A DNA stretch of 64,000 nt, taken from Rosellinia necatrix (Eukaryota > Ascomycota > Sordariomycetes > Xylariales > Xylariaceae). A program made the position numbers and the translations under genes. The stretch lies in the NCBI GenBank assembly GCA_021209875.1, contig JAGYVD010000011.1, forward strand, positions 186,001 to 250,000, written 5' to 3'. The notes under the pieces were generated by a model. The model was not told the origin of the DNA and made no database searches. It worked only from the letters and a program-made list of their open reading frames with translations. This document shows positions 25,160 through 35,433 of this stretch, piece by piece. Numbering within the stretch: position 1 is the stretch's first letter; every line of letters begins with the position of its first letter.

Positions 25160-27505
25160 TGTTTTTAAAAAATATTATATATATAAATAAACAGCTTATT
25201 AAAAAAGAGCTTTAAAATTATATAGTTTTATATGAAAACCAAGTAGATATAAAAACTACAATTGATAATTTAAATATATAAATAAGATAAATAATATTTT
25301 TAGATTATTATATATTATAACAAGAACGAAATTAGAAACTTTGTAAAGTAAAAATAATAAACATAATTTACGCTTATTAATATTAATCAACTATGATACA
25401 AATTTTCATAAACAAGATAGTTTTTCTTTTAATTATTTAATAATAAAAAACATATTAAATTAAATTAAATATAATAATAAATTTATAAACGTTTAATTAA
25501 CATGTTTATATATTTAATATAATATAAAATATAAATACATATGGCATTAAATAAACTAAACTTTAATTTAAAAATGTTTAATTAATTAAAAAGTATTATT
25601 TATTAAACATATATTAAAAGATAAGAATTGAAACTAATTAAAAACTAACATCAAATAATATATAAATAATATATTTTGCACTAAAAATAAACAAATAAGA
25701 AACTGGAAATTATAACAGATTACATTAAAATTTTTAAATATTAAAAAGCTTTACAAATTATTAATAAAAGTAATAAAAACTTTGCAAATCTTTTCAAGTC
25801 TAAATATTTTTTTTTAATTATACATGATTTATTAGATGATTGAAGTTAAAAGAATCAGCATAAATTATATACATTTAAAAAAATAAAGGGATAAATATAT
25901 CGGAACAATATTTGAAAGATAATATTATTTTAATATGTAATATATAATAAGGGAACTAAAGCTTTATCTAATTATATTAAAAATGTATAAAATTAAAGGA
26001 TATTGGAATTATTATGAGAACTATATGTTTTATTATATTAATCAACAAAAAACTGTATAATAATGATAAATTTATTTATACAAAAATATTGCGCTAAGAA
26101 AAAGAATTATAATAAACTTTATTATAAAATAATTTAAAATATTATTTTAAATTACACAACAATAATTAAAGAACTTTAATGGTTATAATATGTTAATAAT
26201 AATAATATATATGTGGTTAAAATATTTACGATATACATTTAATCATACAAAATCTTTTTTTAAAAGTAAACAAAAATATTACCTCATCAATTTTTATTAT
26301 TTTGTTAAAATATCTTAAGTAGTTTTAATTTGCGCTAAAATTAGAACTTTTTTTGAAATTTTTAATCAAGCTTTAAAAACTTAGAAAAATAAAACTTTTA
26401 ATAACAACATTTTATGATTTATGAAATAATAAATTATTTAAACAAAAGAATTAAATAATAAAAATTATTATGTAATATTATATATAAATATATATTTAAA
26501 CTATGAAGAACTAAATATATGATTATTTTTGCTGTAAACCTTAAATGAAATATATTTTACAGGTGTTAAATTAATAGCGAAGAAACAGCCTTTCCAATTT
26601 TAATTATTTAAATTAAATAATACTGTTGTTGGCAAGAAAATAAACATAAATAGAAAAAATATTTAATTAACATAAAATTATTTTGATACAAACATAAAAT
26701 TAATTCTAAATTTTATAATAATATAGATAAAATAATATTCTAATAATAAATATAAATTAATAAAATCGAATTTAAAGAATAAAATATCTATAAAGCTTTA
26801 TATAAATTGTTATTTCTTTCATACAATTATGCAAAATTATTTTTAATAACATGTAAACATGTAAAAATTAAAAAACAAATTAATAAATAAGCTTATAAAT
26901 TAAAATCATTAACAAATTTTAATATTTTTGTTATGATTTTAAATATATATTTATTATGCAAAAATATAAGCAAAAAAACCTTTTTCTGAGAAAATATTAA
27001 CATTAAGCTTAGTGTTCATAAAACTGGACTTAGAAAAAGCAATACATTTAAAAGCAACATAATTTTAAAATATTAAATAAACCACAGGAAAAACAACTCG
27101 AACCATTTTATTTTATCAAGAAAATGCAGCTTTAAGAATAGTTCATAAAAATTAAAATAATGATTTTATAATCTTAAAAAACTAATTTAAATATACTAAA
27201 ATAGAACAAAAACTAAACATTAGCCTAAAAAATAACAACAGAATTATAACTAACTTTATTAACAATACCAAAAAAATTATATAATTATTAAAAACAATAA
27301 CATTTTATTATAATTCCAATATTTAACATAATTTAAAAAAAAGCTTTTTATTTAGCTAGCAAAGCTAGCTAAATAAAAATTATATAGCTTCAATAAAATA
27401 ACCTAGCTTAAAAAAGCTTCAAGTCCTTATAGGACCAGAATCTTTTATTTAATCTATATCACACTTTTACAAACTTAACCACACAACGCCTAGTAATCCT
27501 TACTA
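25160..27505 (+). mobile_element. Gyp-2 (Ty3/Gypsy), right part with 3' LTR
   Basis: This is homologous to Gyp-1 from about 21385 to its end, and less heavily RIPed in places. Paired landmarks are ATATATATAAATAAAYAGYTTATTAAAAAA (25180/21395), AATAATATATAAATAATATATTT (25650/21885), and the integrase core region (26280-26480/22500-22700). At about 26000-26050 a frame reads WNYYENYMFYYINQQKTV, aligning roughly to the integrase zinc stretch ending CQRxK. It lacks its 5' half; the adjoining piece is at 10019-10223. Confidence 0.85.
27324..27505 (+). repeat. Gyp-2 right LTR, 182 bp
   Basis: It begins TAACATAATTTAAAA and ends AATCCTTACTA, homologous over its whole length to both Gyp-1 LTRs. It keeps a perfect palindrome ATTTAGCTAGC/GCTAGCTAAAT (about 27350-27375) and CCACACAACGCCTAGTAA near its end. 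No target duplication can be checked because the left LTR of Gyp-2 is not in the recognisable sequence. Confidence 0.82.
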
Positions 27506-29040
27506 AAATATAAACAGCAGTTATTAAAATTAAAACGTATTTTGAATATTTTATGAATATAAATTAAAATTTGAAAAAATGTAAACAATCTTTAATAAGT
27601 TTATATTAATGGTTTTAAAAGTTTATAAATATGTAATAAATATTTAACAACGAAGTAATTATAAAAGACATCTTTATTATATAAATAAATATTTACAATA
27701 AAATATGAGAACATTGAAAATAGCTTAAAGTTATGAAAACCCGATTTATGACCCTCGGTAATATAAAGTTTAAAGAGTTATAATAAAAGCTAGTTTAGTT
27801 TAAAATATTTTTTATTTATTTATATAATATATGTAATATATAATAAAGCGTTTTTTTAAGTTTAGTTTATAGTAACCTTATAAAAAAGAACATGCTATGA
27901 ACTTAATTAATATAAAAAATTAAAAAACTTTAAGATTTGTATTTAGTAAGATAACATCTATACACTATCATATAGTTAAAAAAAAAACTAAAAGGAAGCT
28001 ATACACCACATTAATAAAAAGCTTGCTTATAATAAAACATGGAAAAAAAGCTTTTAAAGCTATTATAAACAGCATATAAACAGCTTAAAAAATTTTAAAA
28101 AAAAAAAAAACTGAACAAAAGTAGAAAAGAAAATATAAATAACATTTAAACTTGGTTAATAAAGCTTGTAAATAAAAGTGGCGCAAAATATTAAAAAAAA
28201 AGAATTATCAATAAAGAAATCGAAAGTGTTGTTTTTATGTTTTATTAATAAAGTTAATATAAAAATAACAGGTAAAAATAATTTCTTTGAAAATAATAAA
28301 AAATAGCTGTTTTATTAACTAATAAGAAAATTATAAAGTGTTTCAAACTAATTTTTAAAAATAAAGAAATATAGCTATTTTAACGGGGTAAATTAATAAA
28401 CTAGATAAACAATAAATAAAAATAAAACTGTGTTATAATAATAAAAAATAAAGTTAATATTAATAATAAACAATTTACTAGTTTATAAACTAAAATAAAA
28501 TTAATTTATCAAAAGTTTAAACAATATCTTAAACCGTTATTAAACATAAAATAATTTATATAATTAGTTGTTATTAAAAAAAATAAAAAAAAAGCTTGAG
28601 GGTTTTATATAATTTTATATAAAATAATAAAACATAAGCTTGGCAAAACTTTAAAAAATAATTATCTATAAATATATAGAATATTTAAAAAAAACATGTG
28701 AAAAGTAATAAATAATAGGGAAAAAACAGTACTATAAGACGTTTATAAATAACATTAAAATATTTTAATAAATCCAATTAATAAAAAAATATTGTTATAT
28801 ATAAATAAAAAAACATAAATACACAGAAATGGTATAAAAAAAAACTTTTGTTTATACATTTAAAATATAAATATAAAAATTCTTAAACACCTTATAATTA
28901 ACTTATAATTTTTTAAAAAAAATGCAAAACAAAACGCAATAATATCATAAGTAGTACTTATAAAAGAATATTCATTTATAAACTAAAATAAACAAACCAT
29001 TACATGTTTTTAATTTTAATAATTATTAAATAATTCATAA
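27506..29040. other. A/T-rich spacer, nothing recognised
   Basis: No open frame, terminal repeat or RNA gene is seen. CpA and TpG dinucleotides are more frequent than in the RIPed elements, which suggests decayed sequence or lightly affected unique sequence rather than a heavily RIPed repeat. Confidence 0.4.
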
Positions 29041-29044
29041 ATTA

Positions 29045-29215
29045 ATTATAAAACTTTAACTAATATAATGAAAATTAACCAGTTTTATAAACCTATGTTC
29101 TAAAAGCTATATATATATTATTTATAATTTCTGCTGTTTAGCTAAAAAAATAAACATTATTTATTACTTTAATAAGTCTACCTTTAGGTATACTTTATTA
29201 TATTATTTATAGTTT
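29045..29215 (+). repeat. Element D-type LTR fragment
   Basis: It aligns to 33670-33840: CAGTTTTATAAAMCTATGTT, AGCTATA.ATATATT, TTTATAATTTCTGCT, TTTATTA and a CTTTATTATATTATTTATAG segment equivalent to CTACTATATTTATTATTTTAT. It is only part of the LTR, with no internal sequence next to it, so it is either a truncated solo LTR or an old fragment. Confidence 0.55.
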
Positions 29216-29569
29216 AAAAGAAATAATATTATTTCAATATTTATATTTATTTTAGTAATATATATAAATATATTTATTATATTTTTGAAATATATATAGA
29301 ATTAAAATTAAATTTATTAATATATTGAAATATGTTGAAAAAAGAAAGTAATGACAAGAAATTAACAAAATCAGAGAAAAAAATATTATAATAAATTATG
29401 TGAAGGATTATGTCATATAAAAAATATATGATAAAAATATAAAACGCTTTTATATATAAGCTTACAACTTTTATCACAACAGATTTTTATAATCTAGAAT
29501 ATATATATATATTGAATGTCAATCTAACGCTGTGCTTATATATATAATATATATAAACTAAAAATAATT

Positions 29570-29791
29570 TTGGCCATTATTTTTATTATATCATCTATAA
29601 ATATGAATATTCAGAGCTTATTATATTTAATAAAAGCTTTTTATTCAATTGAACAACTTATCTACCTATTTTCAATCTTTTATTTGATTATAAACTATGA
29701 AGACATCCCGACTGACGCCTTCTTTGCTGAAGCCACCCCGTCGGACGCCTTCATTAGTAAATCCTTCCTTCTGGAAGGCTTCTCAGAATAG
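29570..29791 (+). CDS. Doubtful open frame ending in a GC-richer tract with a PTDAF/PSDAF duplication
   Basis: An ATG-to-stop frame of 73 codons. Its first 44 residues are Ile/Leu/Tyr-rich and come from A/T-rich sequence, so the start is not credible. The last 29 come from a tract of normal composition (29698-29880) and contain a short duplication: PTDAF, then PSDAF, then SKSFLLEGF. It may be the 3' end of a decayed gene or of a transposon polyprotein. No family was recognised, and no intron or upstream exon could be defined. Confidence 0.15.
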   Translation: MAIIFIISSINMNIQSLLYLIKAFYSIEQLIYLFSIFYLIINYEDIPTDAFFAEATPSDAFISKSFLLEGFSE

Positions 29792-31230
29792 CTACGTACT
29801 AGTAAGCCCAAGAGATAGATAGTAAATTCTTGCTCATCTCTCTCTAACACTTTGATGCCTACTATAATCTGTTTGTATATTTATTAAAATGATTGTTACC
29901 AATTCTTTGTATTTATATAAATTATAAACGTGCATACTGAGTTCTTAAATTATTGATTTTATAATTATTTTAAAACGCTAGACTATTTAGTGTTAAAAAC
30001 TTACTCTTTAAATTTTAAATAAACCAGCTTAAAAAAACATAATAATATTATTTGTAACATAAGATTTACTGTTAATAACATAATAGCTTATAGAGATCTT
30101 TAAGGTTCATAAGCATTAAACTTTCTTTATATAACTTGATATATGTTCATATAAATATTTTATTTAATTTATTGTTTTTCTATTTCTTGTATAATCATTT
30201 TATATAATTATAATTGTTTAAAAGAAAATAACAAACAACTGTTCAACATTATAAAAATAAAAAAGATAGCTTTATAAAAACAATATATAATACCATAGGA
30301 TCACAACATTGAAAAACTATTTAAATAATAAATAATTCTTTATAATTATCTTATTAGATATTATAATGTTTTTTATATTAAGGAAATTTTCTCTGCACTA
30401 TTTTTAACGATCTTTTGTTTATTATAAAACATGTTTTATGCAAGTTTTAAATTTTCTTTTTAAATCCTTTTAGTTTTATTTATTTTTTATAAAACATACA
30501 CCAAATTTAAAACATCTTTAAGGTTTTATAAAAGCTTTTTTTATTCTAAATTTAATAATCAAAATATATATTAAAGTGAAATTATTATTATATTCAATTT
30601 TAAACTTTTCCTGTTTTAATTAGATATATATTATAATTATACAAATATCTACTTCTGACATTTTGACTATGATATAATCAAATAAAAATCTTTAAATTTT
30701 TATGGAGACTACTTTATATATAATTAACTTTTTTTAAACTTCATTAACCTCTAAACCTTTGAATATAGCAGGTAAAAAAAATATTTTAATAATAATTACA
30801 ACATATAGCTTCAAACAGAGGCTATATTTTCATCGCATGTTATATAAAAAAAAAATAGTTTTAGTTTTAATCTTATAATATCACCTGTAAATATTCATTG
30901 TTATATCTTTTAAATATATTATTATGCTGAAAATATTCTCTGTATAAAAATGTGAATATAAAAAATATAAAAAATATGGATAATATTTATCTGTGCAAAA
31001 TCTTTATCTGATATATTAATTAATAATCTAATTAAACATTTTAATTTAAATTATGTATTAAATCTGCATGAAATCTTATAATCACAATGTAAAACTTTTC
31101 CTTAAGAAATTGTTCTGGCAGCAAATAATGCTTAAAACAATTCCTAGCAATTATATAGAGCCTAGTAACGCCAAAAGGAAAATTATTAACGCGCTAGTTA
31201 TAATAATATACTAAAAACTTTAGCTTAAAA
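29792..31230. other. A/T-rich, weakly RIPed spacer, no gene seen
   Basis: After the GC-richer tract ends at about 29880 the sequence is A/T-rich but still contains many CA and TG dinucleotides, unlike the transposon blocks. No convincing reading frame, tRNA or repeat pair was found. It looks like single-copy sequence next to the gene island. Confidence 0.4.
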
Positions 31231-31249
31231 CTAAATATAAAACAAACTT

Positions 31250-31632
31250 TATAGCAGTCAAACAGTAAAGTTAGTGGTACAGCAGTTTACAAGTAGGGTA
31301 GGGTCCCCTTATTGCCAGTGAGTTCCTTAGTAGATCTGGTTCTGTGCCTTAACACCGGCTATGTCATAATATTGGTGTGTTTCCCATAAACCTATCATAT
31401 GAACATCTTAAACCAAACCGGGGTGGCTACCGTTCTTAGCCCTTTGCGCAACCTTGCCGGTTAATATATCGCCGCCTTCCCTTCGTGCCTACCGTACAGG
31501 TTGCCAGTGGAACAGTCCAAGAGAGTAGAAGGCCAATCACACGCAAGTAGGTAGACAGAAAGGCTTAATAACTAATTTCTGAACCTCCCAGTCTCTCAAC
31601 GGGGGGCCAATTGCCTCCATCAATGGCTTCGG
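31250..31632. other. Near-normal GC flank downstream of the island gene
   Basis: The sequence has ordinary base composition but no convincing open frame; a 63-codon minus-strand frame (31565-31756) only shadows the end of the gene-like sequence. Being 3' of that gene on the minus strand, it may be its untranslated or intergenic DNA. An alternative is that the gene continues here in yet another frame: a minus-strand frame reads GGNWPPVERLGG at about 31570-31610. Confidence 0.4.
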
Positions 31633-32699
31633 TTACAGGTAGACGAATGACGTCACCTCTAGTGTTGTTTTCGACGGGAATTGAGCAACCATGGCTTTCC
31701 CTAACTCCTTCCACAACGGCCACAACTGAGCGTCGCTGTAGTGTAGAAGCGCCCAAACGACGATGAGAGCCGTGACATCCTTCTGGTCACTGAGCTCATA
31801 GCTTCCCCTTGGGTCTTTAATTTGACAAGATTTAAGATGCTCGGAGCGCTTTTCTTGCAGGCATCTAAAGATGGCGTCCGCAGTGAGTTCACCATTCTCC
31901 TTTTTTTCACTCTCGGGTAGCTCATAATGTAATCAGGCGATAAAGTGCAGCCGAAGAAAGACTTGTAGTGGTCCTCAACACGGTTCTTCCTTGTTGATTC
32001 AGGCTTGATTTCACGGTATTCTATAGCAACCAAAATACTCGCGAGCTTTGGCAGGACGGGGGAGATTTTGGCACACCATGCTACGCCTTTTTTTCTCAGA
32101 CGAGAGAGTGAGCACCAGCGAGAAGATCAGCAATTAATTTTTGCTCGCGTTCGGCCACTGGAGCTATTTCCTGCATGGCGCCAACGTCAATCATTGACTG
32201 TTTAACGCGGATGTTAGCAGATGACAATAAAGAAAAGTTATCTGGGGTGATGCATTTTTACCTGGAGAGCATCAAAGTAATCCCCAGGTCTGTGCCTCAG
32301 ATTCCCTTCATTTTCTTTGTATCCCGGAGGTAGTGAACAAGGCTTTGCAAGCTTCCATTTGCGGTCATTCTGGGTGCCTGGTCTCACAGCACTTTCAAGT
32401 TCAAGGTCAGAACAGTGCCCCTTATGGGTGGCGGTGAATTTTTCAAACTGCTTGTAAAACTGCTCTATTTTCGCCTTGGTGTCGTGCGAGTTTTCACTAG
32501 CTGCCACAAACTCCTCTAGATGGATATAGTGTTTAAACGGGCGCTGAAGAATCCAGATCAGCTCTGCCTTCGCTGACGCTTCCGCTGCCTCTGCTGGGCT
32601 TGTGGCATTGGTGGTGCGGGTGGGCCCAGATCGTTCGTCCTTTGTAAGAACCTGTCGTAGTAGCGACATGTTCTTTACCTTTGTTGTTTGTTTCGGCAT
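31633..32699 (-). pseudogene. Island gene of unknown function, probably frameshifted
   Basis: This is the only gene-like sequence in the window. On the minus strand, exon 1 (32699-32262) starts MPKQTTKVKNMSLL in good context (AAAC before ATG) and codes 146 hydrophilic residues with no signal peptide or membrane segment. A 64-base intron follows, and exon 2 runs in phase (SMIDVGAMQEIAPVAEREQK) to a TGA at 32098-32096, giving 179 residues if it stops there. Coding character then continues in a second frame (GVAWCAKISPVLPKLASIL, VAIEYREIKPE) and, after about 31905, in a third (LTADAIFRCLQEKRSEHLK, VTALIVVWALLHYSD) ending at TAA 31635-31633. The shifts fall at a CT repeat (32102-32108) and an A7 run (31901-31907). 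I recognised no family or catalytic motif. A further small intron, or an intact 179-residue gene plus a relic, is possible. Confidence 0.55.
32198..32261 (-). other. Spliceosomal intron in the island gene
   Basis: On the minus strand the intron starts GTAAAAATG after a CAG codon, has the branch-site sequence CTGCTAACA about 19 bases before its end, and finishes AAACAG. Its 64-base length and CTAAC element are typical of filamentous ascomycetes. It is phase 0 and removing it keeps the frame open for 33 more codons. Confidence 0.75.
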
Positions 32700-33450
32700 G
32701 TTTTTCGCTAGGGATGGTGACCTGTTGAAGACTTGTGATTGAATGGTGACTATGCGAGCGCGGCAGGCTTAACTGGCGATAGGGCGCCGGGGATAGGAAC
32801 AGTAACAGAAGACAAAAACGTTGGAAGGTGAGACTTGCTAGATGGTTTTGTCTGGACTACAAGTAGGTGCTAAATGTGGGAAGAGGGGAAGCTAATCAAT
32901 AGGATGATCATGTGTGCGTTATGTGATGAACTAGATAACGCCGACCTGCTAAAGAGACCCAGAAGGAAGGTTGACTCCGCAGCAGGATGGGAGCCTCGGG
33001 GGGGACAAATCACATCACCCCACAGTTAATGTCTAGTAATTTTAGGTAGTGGATATATAGATATAGGCAAGACCCACAAGCATGCTGGTCCCTGATTGAA
33101 TAGGTGGCCCATGGACAGGCAGGTCTCTGATTGGCTTACAAAAGCAAAGTGGGTGTGAATACAAAGTAGCAAATATAGCTGGCAAGTTGTGTAGTGAATA
33201 GCTAGTGTCATGGGCAGTGCCCATAAGGAAGTATCAGCGCACGGGCCGATACGGGCAAACTGTCATATACCCCTATCCTGAACAATTATTAAATAGTTTA
33301 TAAACTAACTATCTACATCGCCAACAGGGCACACCGCGCAGTATAAATAGCATGTATTCTAGGGGGGAGCGTGGGCCTAATACGGGTCGCATTCGGTACA
33401 AGGCCGCAGCTAAAAGTATAGCAAATATATGCTTATCTATTAGCGTTAAA
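32700..33450 (-). promoter_or_regulatory. Upstream region of the island gene (putative promoter)
   Basis: About 750 bases of near-normal composition lie 5' of the minus-strand start. Close to the ATG the minus strand is pyrimidine-rich (CTTCTGTTACTGTTCC), as in many fungal promoters. Further up, GCCAATCAG (CCAAT box on the minus strand, 33127-33135) is echoed by TTCAATCAGG about 35 bases away. At 33340-33350 TATAAATA reads on the plus strand, which would serve a transcript leaving the island rightward or mark another element edge. No transcription start can be placed. Confidence 0.35.
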
Positions 33451-33619
33451 TTTAATATGTAGTCGGGCTTAAAAAAACTAGCCAGAAAAATGCCCTATAT
33501 TATATATACTATCTACTGATTAAAAAAAACTAATCTTTTTTTAATAGCCTGTTGCTATTAAATAATAAATAAAATAAATTTAAAGCTATTTTAAGCTTAA
33601 TATGCTTAAAAGTTAGGGT

Positions 33620-33951
33620 TATAAAAAAGGAAATTAAGTAGTAGAGCCCTGACCATAGTAAAACCTAATTATAAAACCTGGACTAATATAACTAAAACTG
33701 ATCAGTTTTATAAAACTATGTTTTATAAGCTATAAATATATTGTTTATAATTTCTGCTATTTAATTAAAAAATAGATTTTATTTATTATTTTAAATTACT
33801 AGCTAGGCACTATATAACTGGCCTACTATATTTATTATTTTATATTTATACCAGTTAAACTAAAAAAGCTAATGAAAAATTGGTTCGCTAGTTAGCCAGC
33901 CGGCTAATTAAAAATTATTATTATAGCTGTAAGCTATAATAATTCTTTTGT
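33620..33951. repeat. Element D2 LTR
   Basis: The right two thirds align to the D1 LTRs: CTACTATATTTATTATTTTAT, TTAAACTAAAAAAGCTAAT, and TATTATAGCTGTAAGCTATAATA at the end. AGAGCCCTGACCATA near 33650 corresponds to AGAGCCCAACCATAC of D1. The left boundary is uncertain. Its first part also matches the fragment at 29045-29215. Confidence 0.6.
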
Positions 33952-35191
33952 ATAAAAACTTAGCTTAAGTTTTGAGCTACATATAAAACTAAAAGTATAT
34001 TAAACTAATTATTTAAGTTGTGTATGCTATATTTATAACTTAAACTAATATTTTTTAAATTAATATTTGCAAGCATTACAAAAATATTTTTAATATTTAT
34101 AATTAATTAAAATTGAAAACTTTTTAATTTTAGTATTTATTCATTAATCTGAATTAATTGATTTTTATTTGATTTATTATTTATGCTGTATTGATTATTT
34201 AGTTATATTTTATTTTATAATATATGCTTATTATTATATATATATATATTTTTTAGCTGTTGTAATTTATTATTATAATTATTTTAACAGCTGTGTTTTA
34301 TTTAAATATTTCTTACAAAACGTTTTTTTAAATCAGCTGCTAAATATTAATCCCTGTTATGTTTTTAATATATATAAAATATTTTATAAAACAAATTTTG
34401 CTTTAAAATTTTTAATACCAAGGTTTTTTTTATTTTTTTTTATCGTTTTTAGCGTTTTATTAATTAATTTTTTTATTGCGTCGGTGTTAGAATTCTGGCA
34501 ATTAGTTGCAGACTGTAGCTGTTATAAAACATGTTAAGCTTTTATATAAAAGCGTGTAGCTATTGCATAAAAACAGGATATATATTATTTTTATTATTTA
34601 GCTAGCTTGTATGCTAGTATAATTTTTGCCCTTATATATTAGAATTCTGCTGCGCAGAATAGTTTTTTAATAAATTAATCAAGCATAATAAACATTATAT
34701 AATAGGAAGTTGTTTACTGTTTTATGCGTAAACAGCATATGTATTGCATGTATAAAGCCTATTCAACCGTCAGGGTATTTTTCATTTAAATAATGCATTA
34801 TTTATATATTTTTATAATAGTTTAAAATAAAAATAATAGGTTTTTTATGATATTGCCAGCAATTTTAGTTTAAATATATTAAAACAATAAGGTTAAATAT
34901 TAATTATTTTATAAGGTTGTTATATATTTAAATAATTTAATTTATAATTTAAAGAATTACTTTTTTGTTTCTTATCATATAAATATATAGTCTTTAATCA
35001 TACAATTCAAATTTTATTAATATCGCTTATTTTTATCTTATTATTAGCAAACTAGTTTATATTTATTTTAAAACTGTTTGTTATAGTTTTATATCGAATT
35101 TTAATTTTTATTTTATTTTTAAAGCCTTATTATAAAATTTCTTGAGAAATCTTTTCATTAATTTTTTTTTTCTTAAAAAATTTTAAAAGCA
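33952..35191 (-). mobile_element. Element D2 internal fragment, cut by B3
   Basis: It aligns base for base in order to D1 from 53966 to about 54960: TTAGCTTAAGTTTT.AGCTAC, AATTAATTAAAATT, CAGCTGCTAAATATTAAT, TTAGTTTAAATATATTAAAAC and others. It is much less RIPed than D1 in parts. A 122-codon open frame on plus (34169-34537) is Tyr/Phe/Ile-rich, lies inside this alignment where D1 is full of stops, and is not a gene. B3 begins at 35192. The T-rich plus strand suggests minus-strand coding. Confidence 0.7.
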
Positions 35192-35433
35192 GGAGTCACG
35201 GATGACTGGTTGGCCAATTAGGCAGGTGGCACGGACCAGTATCTGGAAACCTGTCGCTAACTAGAGCGTACACACCAGCTGTACCGCATAGACTAGACCT
35301 ACCTCACACTCATATATTTAGCTAGAATTTTAAGAGGCAAATATCTTTTTTTTTTTTTTTTATTTATAGATTTTTTATATAATATTTCATTTATTGCTAA
35401 AGCTTTAACTTTTTATTTATAATTAAGATAATA
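35192..35433 (+). repeat. Element B3, left LTR
   Basis: It aligns to the B1 LTRs and has the best-preserved 5' part of the three: GAGTCACGGATGACTGGTTGG, CGCTAACTAGAGCG, CCGCATAGACTAGACC. It is un-RIPed for about 150 bases and then merges into A/T-rich sequence. No matching right LTR was found near the expected position of about 41.6 kb. Confidence 0.72.

Noticed and set aside
32005..32205. 66-codon plus-strand frame in the island
   Set aside because: It lies antisense to exon 2 and the following coding-like segment, and is a shadow of those.
33026..33224. Two minus-strand frames of about 60 codons in the island
   Set aside because: They overlap each other in different frames in the putative promoter, lack introns or motifs, and read as chance frames.
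34169..34537. 122-codon plus-strand open frame
   Set aside because: Its composition is Tyr/Phe/Ile-rich, and it lies within element D2 where the homologous D1 sequence has stops. It is an accidental frame in A/T-rich DNA.
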